From Gallionellales bacterium GWA2_55_18 (GTDB lineage Bacteria > Pseudomonadota > Gammaproteobacteria > Burkholderiales > Gallionellaceae), in assembly GCA_001801055.1 (NCBI GenBank), contig MGWP01000024.1:1-39659 (forward strand): DNA of 39,659 bases. Direction: 5' to 3'. How positions within the stretch are numbered: the stretch's first letter is position 1; each line of letters starts with the position of its first letter. The notes below the pieces were generated by a model. That model did not search any database. It saw only the letters and a list, made by a program, of their open reading frames with translations, and was not told the DNA's origin. Position numbers and translations under genes: made by a program. Positions 27,009 to 35,052 of the stretch are shown in pieces.

Positions 27009-27189
27009 TTGGTTAACGAAATACACGAAAAGCACGAAATGGTGGTAAGCAGGTATTTCGCTGCAACGCTCAGGCTTTCAAAATTTTCTAGGAGGCATCA
27101 GTGCAGGCCGTTACCTATAAACGAATGGCATAATTACTTCCGCATAACGATTTGTTTCGTGTCTTTCGTGGATAAATTGCAGTTATTGG
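27009..27189. repeat. inverted-repeat element with CACGAAA motifs before crcB
   Basis: The left side TTGGTTAACGAAATACACG, with AAGCACGAAA, faces a right side TTCGTGTCTTTCGTGG followed by ATAAATTGCAGTTATTGG. It is the same family as 10230-10390. It fills most of the 289-base gap before crcB. Confidence 0.65.
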
Positions 27190-27209
27190 TTTAATTAAAA
27201 AACAATTTT

Positions 27210-27593
27210 ATGACCCTTTACGCTTTTCTTGCGATAGGCATCGGCGCGGCGCTTGGCGCGTGGCTGCGCTGGGGCTTCGGGTTGTGGTTCAATCCGGTAC
27301 TGCCGGAATTGCCGCTTGGCACGCTCGCGGCTAACTTGGTCGGCGGCTATCTGATCGGGCTGGCGATCGCGTTCTTTCTTCAGCATCCGACACTGTCGCC
27401 GGAATGGCGGCTGTTCATCATCACCGGTTTTCTCGGCGGATTGACCACTTTTTCCACTTTTTCGGCGGAAACTGTCACGCTGTTATTGCGTGGGCAATAT
27501 GCGTGGGGAACGGGTATCATCATGGCACATCTCGGCGGCTCGCTGCTGATGACGGTGCTGGGTATCCAGACTTTCAAATGGCTTCACCAATAG
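27210..27593 (+). CDS. crcB: fluoride channel CrcB/Fluc
   Basis: The 127-residue protein has four membrane segments and exports fluoride as a dimer. Family motifs are present: [11 protein letters not shown] in the first helix, [14 protein letters not shown] in the second, and the [12 protein letters not shown] phenylalanine-box loop in the third. Length is normal. It starts 19 bases after the upstream repeat, with no clear ribosome-binding site. A DUF190 gene follows 10 bases later, a frequent arrangement. Confidence 0.93.
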   Translation: MTLYAFLAIGIGAALGAWLRWGFGLWFNPVLPELPLGTLAANLVGGYLIGLAIAFFLQHPTLSPEWRLFIITGFLGGLTTFSTFSAETVTLLLRGQYAWGTGIIMAHLGGSLLMTVLGIQTFKWLHQ

Positions 27594-27602
27594 GATACAA
27601 CG

Positions 27603-27908
27603 ATGGATCAGCTCATTTTCTATGTCAAGGAAAAACATCTTCATGCCGGTATGCCTTTATATGAGTGGCTGCTGGAAGAGGCCAGGACTCTCGGTGTTCT
27701 GGGTGGTTCGGCGTTTCGCGCCATCGCCGGGTTCGGGCGGCATGGCAGGTTGCGCGAGGAGATTTTTTTCGAGCTTGCCGGAGAGTTGTCGGTGAAGGTC
27801 GAGTTTATTCTGGACGACAATCTCGCCGAACAGGTCATTCAACGGGTGCGTACGCAGGGCTTGAATATCTTTTATGTGCGCTGCAAAGTCGAATCCGGAA
27901 TTGTTTAA
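27603..27908 (+). CDS. DUF190 protein, CrcB partner
   Basis: The 101-residue protein has the DUF190 pattern: FYVKEKHLHAGMPLYEWLLE, then GVLGGSAFRAIAGFGRHGRL and an acidic C-terminal half (VEFILDDNLAEQVIQRV). These proteins have a PII-like ferredoxin fold and commonly sit beside crcB. A regulatory role for the fluoride channel is likely but not shown. It is spaced closely between crcB and hupE, so the three may form one operon. Confidence 0.88.
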   Translation: MDQLIFYVKEKHLHAGMPLYEWLLEEARTLGVLGGSAFRAIAGFGRHGRLREEIFFELAGELSVKVEFILDDNLAEQVIQRVRTQGLNIFYVRCKVESGIV

Positions 27909-27922
27909 AGGAGGTTAGTTCC

Positions 27923-28504
27923 ATGAATCAATCAACCTTGACGAGATTATTTGTAGTGGCAGGGCTGTTGCTGCCATCTTTTGCCTATGCGCATGTTGGT
28001 GCCGGAGAAGCCAGCGGTTTCATGCATGGTCTCGCGCATCCAATCGGCGGACTAGATCACATCTGTGCAATGCTGGCGGTCGGACTGTGGGCGACCCAGA
28101 TGGGTGGGCGTTCATTGTGGGCAGTACCGCTTACCTTTGTCGGTGTGATGGCGTTGGGTGGAGCGTTGGGAACGCCGGGCATCGGCCTGCCGTTCGTTGA
28201 ACAGGGTATCGTGCTGTCGGTGCTGCTGCTGGGCGTGTTGATCGCCGCGTCGGTGCGTCTGCCGCTGTGGTTGAGCAGCGGCATGGTCGGAACATTCGCA
28301 CTATGGCATGGATATGCGCATGGCGCAGAGATGCCGGAGCTGGCATCCGGGATCGGATATACGCTGGGCTTTATGCTGGCAACCGCGCTGCTGCATGCCG
28401 CCGGTATTGCGTTCGGTCTGGGTATGCAGCGCATATCGCGTGAGCGGCTGGTTCAAGCGGCAGGCGCGGGTATCGCGCTGTGCGGGGTGTATCTGGCGGC
28501 GTAG
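27923..28504 (+). CDS. hupE: HupE/UreJ-family nickel or cobalt permease
   Basis: The 193-residue protein has a signal peptide (LLLPSFAYAHVGAGE). The family motif HPIGGLDHICAMLAVG follows in the first membrane segment, and HGYAHGAEMPE carries the metal-binding His residues. About six membrane segments are seen. ATG 27923 follows the strong AAAGGAGGT. Such permeases bring in nickel for hydrogenase or urease, or cobalt. Neither enzyme is in the window. Cobalt uptake would suit the B12 enzymes NrdJ and QueG, but this is inference. Confidence 0.88.
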   Translation: MNQSTLTRLFVVAGLLLPSFAYAHVGAGEASGFMHGLAHPIGGLDHICAMLAVGLWATQMGGRSLWAVPLTFVGVMALGGALGTPGIGLPFVEQGIVLSVLLLGVLIAASVRLPLWLSSGMVGTFALWHGYAHGAEMPELASGIGYTLGFMLATALLHAAGIAFGLGMQRISRERLVQAAGAGIALCGVYLAA

Positions 28505-28540
28505 CCGGTTAACGGAAGCGCTGATGATCCAGGTGTTTTC

Positions 28541-29503
28541 ATGAAGCAGGACAGCAATGCTAAAACTCTGGAGTGGTTGAAAACCAATCCGTCTTTTGAT
28601 GAGCTTTGTGCCAGATATCCTGAAGACTGGGCAACAGTGCAGCAGGATATTTCCGCCATTATCGGGCGCGGCGTGGCGGAAGAATTGAAGGAATATCTGG
28701 AGCGCCTGTCCGCGCCTGTGGCACCGCTTAAACCTCTCCATGCAAAGCAGCAAGGCGGCAAATCGGCAGAAGCCGCGCTGTCGCAATTTGTCCGCAGCCG
28801 GATGGCCCATGAGGCCGTCAAAAAACTTTGCCTGTCCACATTGGCCGCAGACACCGGAGTAACCAAAGGCAAGCTCCGCTTCAACCTGTTCAACGGTTAT
28901 GTCGCCCAGAAGTTGCTCTTTTCCAGCGGGTTGAAGCGCAAACCGGTTTCTTCGTCATGGTTTCGCCTGCTCTGGCCGCTGGTCTGGCAGAAGAAGCGGC
29001 TCATGCCGCTGGTGCAGCCGAAGGGGATCTATTGTTTTTATTCGCGCGAACTGATCGAAGCGCTGGCCGAAATGATCGCTTCCCGAAACTGCATCGAGAT
29101 CGGCGCGGGAGATGGCACTCTGGCGCGCTTCCTGAAGGATCGGGGCGTCAAGATAACCGCAACGGACAACTATAGCTGGAAGAATGCCGTGGAATATCCC
29201 GAGGGGGTCATCAAACTCGATGCGCGTGAGGCTCTTGGCAGCTATGCTCCAGAGGTGGTTATCTGCTCGTGGCCGCCGTCCCAGAACGATTTTGAACGCC
29301 AGGTATTCAATACTCCCAGCGTACAGCTATACATCGTCATCGGCAGCCGTCACCAATTTGCCTTCGGCAACTGGAATGATTACAGGAAGCAAGCGCTTTT
29401 CGACATCGAAGAAGATAAAAAACTGGGCGCGCTGGTATTGCCACCGGAACTGGAGTCTGCCGTTTATGTGTTTCGGAGAAAACCTGATGCCAGAATGCGT
29501 TAA
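28541..29503 (+). CDS. SAM-dependent methyltransferase-like protein, function unknown
   Basis: In the 320-residue protein the central region CIEIGAGDGTLARFLKD followed by KITATDNYSW is the glycine-rich SAM-binding motif and the acidic end of the second strand. VVICSWPPSQNDFE fits motif IV with an altered catalytic loop. The N-terminal third (ELCARYPEDWATVQQD...) is helical and unlike common methyltransferases. I do not recognise the family or target. It lies 36 bases after hupE. Confidence 0.6.
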   Translation: MKQDSNAKTLEWLKTNPSFDELCARYPEDWATVQQDISAIIGRGVAEELKEYLERLSAPVAPLKPLHAKQQGGKSAEAALSQFVRSRMAHEAVKKLCLSTLAADTGVTKGKLRFNLFNGYVAQKLLFSSGLKRKPVSSSWFRLLWPLVWQKKRLMPLVQPKGIYCFYSRELIEALAEMIASRNCIEIGAGDGTLARFLKDRGVKITATDNYSWKNAVEYPEGVIKLDAREALGSYAPEVVICSWPPSQNDFERQVFNTPSVQLYIVIGSRHQFAFGNWNDYRKQALFDIEEDKKLGALVLPPELESAVYVFRRKPDARMR

Positions 29504-29555
29504 GAAAACTAATAATCCGCCTCGCATTTCATTTTTTCATCAATAGCGCAATATC

Positions 29556-29605
29556 AAGGGTGTATTCCATGCACCAATGGCAACGGTGCCTGGAATGCAA
29601 CCTAC
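29556..29605. repeat. GTAGGG-family palindrome after the methyltransferase-like gene
   Basis: AAGGGTGTATTCCATGCACC faces GGTGCCTGGAATGCAACC, a slightly diverged copy of the family at 12734 and 30711, with a 9-base loop. A TATAAT at 29668 lies between it and the next gene. Confidence 0.8.
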
Positions 29606-29706
29606 GATTACTGTTGAAAGACAAATGGAATCACGCACTGCTTCCCATGACCAACAAGTGAATCGACTATAATTCACACCGCGTATAACTTCCCATATCA
29701 ATCAAA

Positions 29707-30669
29707 ATGAACTATGACGTTTTTAACGGCGATGCGGACGGCATTTGTGCGCTGCATCAATTGAGACTCGCTTTCCCCGCAGCAAATAACCTTGTCACCG
29801 GCACCAAGCGCGAAATCGATCTGCTCCAGCGCGTGGAGGTCGGCTCCGGCGACGAGGTAACAGTGCTCGATCTGGCCTTGAGTAATAACCGGGATGCCTT
29901 GCTGGCAATGCTCGGCAAGGGGGTGAAGGTTCAATATTTCGACCACCATGTTTCGGAGAATATTCCCGATCACCAGAACTTGACCGCAATGATCGACACC
30001 AGCCCGGATATTTGCACCAGCCTGCTGGTAAACCATTATCTGGGCGGAAAGTATCTGGTCTGGGCGGTCATCGGTGCGTTCGGCGATAATCTCCATGAGG
30101 CTGCTTGCGAGGCCGCCAAGCCACTTGGTCTCAAGCCACCACAACTTACTGCGCTACGCGAACTTGGCGAGTATCTTAACTACAACAGCTATGGCGAGTC
30201 CGTGGAAGACCTGAATTTCCACCCGGCGGAACTGTATCGCATCATGCATCAACAAAAAAATCCGTTCATTTTTATTCGCGAAGACGGCATTTTTGAAATA
30301 CTGAAGAATGGATATAACGAAGATATGGCTCTCGCCCGCGCCATCCGCCCGGAATATGAAACCCCGGGTGGCGCGGTTTACATCCTTCCCGCTAAACCGT
30401 GGAGCCGCCGTGTGAGCGGCGCTTTCGGCAACACCCTCGCCAGTGCCTCACCCGACTGTGCACATGCCGTTTTGACGCAGCGCCGCGACGGCGCTTTCGT
30501 GGTCAGCGTGCGTGCACCTTTGTCCACCAATAGCGGTGCCGACACCCTGTGCTCCCGCTTCGCAACCGGAGGCGGCAGGAAAGGGGCGGCGGGAATCAAC
30601 CTGCTCCCGGAAAATGAGCTGCCGCAGTTCATGCAGGCATTCGACGAAGCGTTTCCCGCCGCATCGTAA
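29707..30669 (+). CDS. second DHH-family phosphoesterase
   Basis: The 320-residue protein begins with FNGDADGICALHQLRL, the DHH-type metal motif (DxD), and has VQYFDHHVSEN with the second metal residues. Its C-terminal motif ATGGGRKGAAGINLLP is of DHHA1 type. It is only distantly like the protein at 17021: the sequence around the DHH motif and the C-terminal half differ. The substrate is unknown; an oligoribonuclease-like or cyclic-dinucleotide-related activity is possible. Upstream is a TATAAT at 29668-29673 without a clear -35. Confidence 0.8.
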   Translation: MNYDVFNGDADGICALHQLRLAFPAANNLVTGTKREIDLLQRVEVGSGDEVTVLDLALSNNRDALLAMLGKGVKVQYFDHHVSENIPDHQNLTAMIDTSPDICTSLLVNHYLGGKYLVWAVIGAFGDNLHEAACEAAKPLGLKPPQLTALRELGEYLNYNSYGESVEDLNFHPAELYRIMHQQKNPFIFIREDGIFEILKNGYNEDMALARAIRPEYETPGGAVYILPAKPWSRRVSGAFGNTLASASPDCAHAVLTQRRDGAFVVSVRAPLSTNSGADTLCSRFATGGGRKGAAGINLLPENELPQFMQAFDEAFPAAS

Positions 30670-30709
30670 CTACAGGCCGCATGTCACACAATGGCAGCTT
30701 GATAGCGAG

Positions 30710-30755
30710 TGTAGGGTGCATTCCATGCACCATGGTGCATGGAATGCACCCTACA
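30710..30755. repeat. 46-bp perfect palindrome, best copy of the GTAGGG family
   Basis: TGTAGGGTGCATTCCATGCA, then CC, AT, and the exact inverse. The loop is only two bases, so this is a nearly perfect 46-base palindrome. It lies between the DHH gene and the FAD oxidase gene. Confidence 0.92.
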
Positions 30756-30789
30756 AGTGCTACCGATTTTTCTTTGAAAATTGCTGTAC

Positions 30790-32361
30790 ATGCCCCCTGA
30801 AACTTCCGAGCTGGTGTTAACCGAACCCGGCGCCATCGGCCCTTGTCATGTCGGCCCCGATGCCTTGCTGGGCATCAAGCGTCAGCAGACCAACCCCACA
30901 CGCTGGAACGGACAGCGCTGGCATCCATTCGCCGCCGCGTTGCGCGACGGCGGCATCGAACTGCGCGAAAACATTGCCGCGTGCGGCACCTTTGCCACCG
31001 ATGCGGGTGGCACGGCTTATGGCCTGCCGCATGGCGTGGTGATCGCGCGCAGTGCCGCGCAAGTTTCTGCGTTGCTCAAGGCGGCGCAACAATTCCGCGT
31101 ACCGGTCACGGTGCGCGGCGGCGGTCTGACCACCGAGGGCGAGTCGGTTGCATTCGGTGGCGTGCTGCTGGATATGACCGGGATGAGCCGGGTGTTGCAC
31201 GTCGATACCGAGGCGCTGACGGTGCGCACCGAGGGCGGAATTTTCTGGCACAGCCTGGCCGAGGAGTTGCGCCGCTATGGTATGGACTATCTTTCCGCGC
31301 CGCTCAACCTGACTTCTTCGGTCGGCGGCACGCTGGGTGTCGGCGGCATCGATGTCAATTCGCCGCGCCTCGGTTGCAGTGCTGATCAGGCATTGGCGTT
31401 GCAGGTGGTCACGCCGCGTGGCGACATCGTCGAATGTTCCGATACGCAGAATGCCGAATTGTTTCAGCGCGTAGTTCTGGGCTACGGACAGTTTGGTGTG
31501 ATCACCGAGGCCACGCTCAAAATACGCCGCTATACGCCGCTACGCATGCATTATTTTTATTACGACTCGTTGCGTACCGCAGTTGAGGATATGCAATTGT
31601 TGAACCGCAACGATGCCAGCGATTATTCGGGTATTCTGACCATCATGGATTGCGCGGTGAACCTGCTGGTGGCCTTCGATTCGGATGAGCGTGAAACGGC
31701 ATTCCGCGCGAACTGGCAATCGAAACTGCGCGGCCACGGCGAGCCCGGCTTTGCGCTGTGCATGCTGCGGCGCTATGCGCTACGTCCGTGGAAGCTGCCT
31801 GAAGCGTGGTATTTGTTGCAGCGCAAGCGCGAGCTGTTCCCCGAGTTTCGCCGCTCCGAATACATGCACGATGGCCTGATGTACGACCGCACCGTGGTGT
31901 TTTCGCGCGCGGTGTGGAAGTTCTGGGGCAGCAAGCAGATGGTCATTCCCGATCTCGCCACTTCGGCGGAAAAATTTGCCGAGGCGGTGGAACGCGGCAA
32001 CGCGGTATGCCGCAAATATTTTCCGCATTACACGCTGTACTGTGTCGGCATCAGGCTGCGCCCGGAGCACAAGCCGCATTACGAAATGTCCTGCATCCCG
32101 CCCGATGCCGAAGGATGGGCCTACGGCTGCGAATTCGAGCCGATGATGGATGACCGGGTGTACAGCCGCGATTACCTGCAATCGTTCAAGAACGCGATCT
32201 ACGACATCGGCGTCGAGCTGGGCGGCAGCTATTACCGCTTCGGCGGCATGATGAAAGGCTATATCCGGCGCGTGTTCGGCGATGAGGTGGTGGATCGCCA
32301 CCTGGCGATGAAACGCGAGGCCGACCCGGCGATGATCCTGAATAGGGATGTGATTTTTTGA
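30790..32361 (+). CDS. FAD-linked oxidase of the GlcD/PCMH type
   Basis: The protein of about 523 residues has the FAD-binding fold with VPVTVRGGGLTTEGESVAFGG and LGVGGIDVNSPRLGCSADQ. A cap domain follows, and the C-terminus MKREADPAMILNRDVIF is typical of lactate or glycolate dehydrogenase-like enzymes. The substrate is unknown. ATG 30790 was preferred; a TTG at 30781 in the same frame is possible. Its partner gene 83 bases downstream has two Fe-S clusters, so the pair probably passes electrons from a hydroxyacid or similar substrate to the respiratory chain. Confidence 0.75.
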   Translation: MPPETSELVLTEPGAIGPCHVGPDALLGIKRQQTNPTRWNGQRWHPFAAALRDGGIELRENIAACGTFATDAGGTAYGLPHGVVIARSAAQVSALLKAAQQFRVPVTVRGGGLTTEGESVAFGGVLLDMTGMSRVLHVDTEALTVRTEGGIFWHSLAEELRRYGMDYLSAPLNLTSSVGGTLGVGGIDVNSPRLGCSADQALALQVVTPRGDIVECSDTQNAELFQRVVLGYGQFGVITEATLKIRRYTPLRMHYFYYDSLRTAVEDMQLLNRNDASDYSGILTIMDCAVNLLVAFDSDERETAFRANWQSKLRGHGEPGFALCMLRRYALRPWKLPEAWYLLQRKRELFPEFRRSEYMHDGLMYDRTVVFSRAVWKFWGSKQMVIPDLATSAEKFAEAVERGNAVCRKYFPHYTLYCVGIRLRPEHKPHYEMSCIPPDAEGWAYGCEFEPMMDDRVYSRDYLQSFKNAIYDIGVELGGSYYRFGGMMKGYIRRVFGDEVVDRHLAMKREADPAMILNRDVIF

Positions 32362-32380
32362 TGGGCGAGTTTGATAAGTT

Positions 32381-32417
32381 GTAGAAGGTTGGGCACGCTA
32401 CGCTTTGCCCAATCTAC
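32381..32417. repeat. GTAG...CTAC palindrome between oxidase and ferredoxin genes
   Basis: GTAGAAGGTTGGGCA faces TGCCCAATCTAC around CGCTACGCTT. It is related in design to the GTAGGG family but has a different core (TTGGGCA). Confidence 0.7.
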
Positions 32418-32444
32418 GCCTAGTCTATTTTTAGAGGTTTCTTA

Positions 32445-33437
32445 ATGTTCGATTTTGTTATAAATACACCTGCTGCGCACAAAAGCTACAGCGATTGCAG
32501 CGGGTGCGGCCTGTGCACACTGGTGTGCCCGGTGTGGCGGCGCAAGCGCGACCTGCAACACAGCCCGCTTGGATGGGCAAAGGCGCTGCAACACGGTGCT
32601 GCGCCAGGCGATCTGGTCGATGCGCTGTGGAATTGCACCCTGTGTCGTGCGTGCGACCCGGTATGCCCGGAGCGGATAGATGTCAGCGGTATGATACTGA
32701 AGCTGCGCGCGCAACTGGTGCATCCGCAAACGGCAGTGTTACAAGGGCGCATGGCGGCGCAGGCGAGGCGTCCCGCTCCTGCATGTCAGGAAAAGACCGC
32801 GTTGCTAGCGGGCGAAGCGTTGCGTGCGCACCCCGCCCTGCTGAGTCGCATTACGGCGCTGCTTGATAAAGCGGGTGTGCTTGTCGTGGCGCATGATGAC
32901 GGCGCCGACATTTCACTGGCGTTGGAAGCTGGCGTGACCGTTTCCCCAGAGAGACTGGCCGCATTGATCGAACCGTTGCGGCGCGCGGATAAGGTCATTG
33001 TTGCCGATGGTTTGCTGCTGCCCTATCTGGCGCAGTGGTTGCCCGCCGCCAGGATATTCAGCCTGGGCGAAACATTAAGCTCGCTAGAAATAATTCGCCG
33101 CAACCTGCGCGTCACCGACCTGTATGTGATCGAACCGCGCGCCTATCATGCCGACTACGTGCGGCTGATCAAATACTATGATCGCTTGCGCAAGGAACGC
33201 GGCTGCGACTTCAACCTCGACTTGCAGCGCATCGCCATTCCCGCCACCGTGCGCGGGCTGCCGCAGCGGCTGGGGTTGATGGTGCCGGATGATGATGCGC
33301 AAGCGAGCTGGGTGCTGCATGGCCGCAGCATTACCCGCATCGTAGTCGAGAGCTTGGAAGATCGCGCGGCCTTTGAAAAGGTCAGCAATGTTCCTGTGGT
33401 GCATCTGGCGGAGTTGGCAGATAGCTTACGTAGGTAG
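32445..33437 (+). CDS. two-[4Fe-4S] oxidoreductase subunit of the GlcF/HdrD type
   Basis: The 330-residue protein has two clusters near the N-terminus: CSGCGLCTLVCPVW and CTLCRACDPVCPERID. The C-terminal 200 residues lack the cysteine-rich CCG domains of GlcF and HdrD, so it is a shortened version or a new type. It is almost certainly the electron partner of the FAD oxidase upstream. Its stop codon TAG (33435-33437) lies inside the GTAGGG end of the repeat at 33434, so the repeat supplies the end of the protein. Confidence 0.8.
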   Translation: MFDFVINTPAAHKSYSDCSGCGLCTLVCPVWRRKRDLQHSPLGWAKALQHGAAPGDLVDALWNCTLCRACDPVCPERIDVSGMILKLRAQLVHPQTAVLQGRMAAQARRPAPACQEKTALLAGEALRAHPALLSRITALLDKAGVLVVAHDDGADISLALEAGVTVSPERLAALIEPLRRADKVIVADGLLLPYLAQWLPAARIFSLGETLSSLEIIRRNLRVTDLYVIEPRAYHADYVRLIKYYDRLRKERGCDFNLDLQRIAIPATVRGLPQRLGLMVPDDDAQASWVLHGRSITRIVVESLEDRAAFEKVSNVPVVHLAELADSLRR

Positions 33438-33506
33438 GGTTAGCGCAGCCCGCTGGATGGCTCGAACATCCGGCGCATTACGCCTTGCGGCTAATGTGCC
33501 CTACGC
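33434..33506. repeat. GTAGGG...CCCTAC repeat overlapping the stop of the Fe-S gene
   Basis: GTAGGGTTAGCGCAGCCC opens and GCTAATGTGCCCTACG closes it, with CGCATTACGCCTTGCGG between. The first TAG is the stop codon of the upstream gene. From 33507 to 33690 there is nothing I can identify except a short unsupported minus-strand open frame. Confidence 0.7.
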
Positions 33507-33690
33507 GGAATCGGATATCAGACAAGTCGCTCCATGATCGCGAAACTCATCAAGAATGTTTGACTGTTGAAGGTGAATGATCCGGCTAAGCGGCGAGGGC
33601 AGGGCGGTTGCCCGGCGAATTTCATGAGAGATAATGTAAAGTGGCAAGAACGCCATATTATTTCGCAGAGGCTTGTCGCATGAACATCGC

Positions 33691-35052
33691 CTAAAACTCC
33701 GCCTGCGCGAACTGTGGTTTCGATAGTGCAGGATTTTGCGCGAAGTAGCGTTTTGTGCCATTCAGGATCGCATTGGCTATTTTCATCTGGTAGTCCTCGT
33801 CGTTCAGGCGGCGCTCTTCGCTGGGGTTGCTGATGAAGGCGGTCTCGACCAGGATCGACGGGATATCCGGCGATTTCAGCACGGCGAATCCGGCTTGTTC
33901 GACCTGGCCGCGATGCAGGTCGTTGATGTCGCCCAGTTCATGCAGCACATGCTTGGCCAGTTTCATGCTGTCGTTAATGGTGGCGGTCTGCGACAGGTCG
34001 AGCAGGGTACGCGCTAGGTATGGGTCTTTTACCGCGATATTCACGCCGCCGATCAGGTCTGCCTCATTTTCCTTTTTCGCCAGCCAGCGCGCCGCAGCGC
34101 TGGTTGCGCCGTGTTCGGAAAGCGCGAATACCGATGAGCCGCGCGCGTCCGGTTTGATGAAGGCATCGGCGTGGATGGAGACGAACAAGTCCGCGTTCAC
34201 CTTGCGCGCCTTGGTGACGCGTCCGATGAGCGGGATGAAGTAATCGCCATCGCGGATCAGTACGCCGCGCATGTTTGGCGTGTCATCCACCAATGCTTTT
34301 ACCTTGCGCGCGATTGCCAGCGTGACGTTTTTTTCGTGGGAACCGTTTCTGCCGCGCGCGCCGGGGTCTTCGCCGCCGTGCCCGGCATCGATTGCGACGA
34401 TCAGTGTGCGGGCGCGCAGCTCGGGTATGTTTTTGGGCTGCGCGGCGGGTAGCTGGGTGTCGATTTTGCCGATGCCCTGCTTTGCGGTCGGTTCGGGTTT
34501 TTCTTCAGCGGGATGTTCTTTTGCGGCGGACGGTTCTGCCGCAATCTGGCTGGTTACGGTGGGCGTGTTGGTGGCTTCGGGAATGGTTGCTTTGGGTTTT
34601 TCGAGCAAAGCCATCAGCGGGTCAAGCGGTCGGGCGGGATACACGTCCAGCACCAGACGATAGCCGTATTCGCCGACCGGTTTTAGGATGAACAACTGCG
34701 GCTTGACCTCGCTCTTCAAGTCGAGCACGAGGCGCACCACGCCGGGCTTGAAACGCCCGACGCGCACACTGGCGATGTAGGGGTCGTCGCTGCCAACCAG
34801 TTTGGTCAGTTCGTTGAGCGTGCTGCCGAGTTCAACATCCTCCAGATCGATGACCAGACGCTCCGGCTTGCTCACGGTGAACATGTTGTGGCGGATAGCC
34901 TGTTTGGATTCGAGCGTCAGGCGCGTGTAATCTTGCGCCGGCCAGACGCGCGCCGAGCCGACGGCAATGGCGGCATGCGCCCCGGATGCCAAAAATAGGG
35001 GCAGCCAGCTAAAAATCAAAAGTGTCGTGAGCTTTACAACTGCTTTAAGCAT
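33691..35052 (-). CDS. amiC: N-acetylmuramoyl-L-alanine amidase AmiC
   Basis: This periplasmic enzyme cuts peptidoglycan at the division site. The 453-residue protein has a signal peptide (TLLIFSWLPLFLASGAHA). An AMIN domain follows (about 30-140), which binds the septum. A Pro/Glu-rich linker comes next, then an Amidase_3 domain with IAIDAGHGGEDPGARG, FVSIHADAF and ETAFISNPSEE, which provide zinc ligands and the catalytic Glu. No LysM domain was seen. The start overlaps the tsaE stop by 19 bases, so the genes are coupled, as in many proteobacteria. Confidence 0.95.
   Translation of the reverse strand: MLKAVVKLTTLLIFSWLPLFLASGAHAAIAVGSARVWPAQDYTRLTLESKQAIRHNMFTVSKPERLVIDLEDVELGSTLNELTKLVGSDDPYIASVRVGRFKPGVVRLVLDLKSEVKPQLFILKPVGEYGYRLVLDVYPARPLDPLMALLEKPKATIPEATNTPTVTSQIAAEPSAAKEHPAEEKPEPTAKQGIGKIDTQLPAAQPKNIPELRARTLIVAIDAGHGGEDPGARGRNGSHEKNVTLAIARKVKALVDDTPNMRGVLIRDGDYFIPLIGRVTKARKVNADLFVSIHADAFIKPDARGSSVFALSEHGATSAAARWLAKKENEADLIGGVNIAVKDPYLARTLLDLSQTATINDSMKLAKHVLHELGDINDLHRGQVEQAGFAVLKSPDIPSILVETAFISNPSEERRLNDEDYQMKIANAILNGTKRYFAQNPALSKPQFAQAEF

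Noticed and set aside
33501-33761. 86-residue minus-strand open frame after amiC
   Set aside because: It overlaps the amiC end, runs into a repeat and resembles nothing I know; no start signal.
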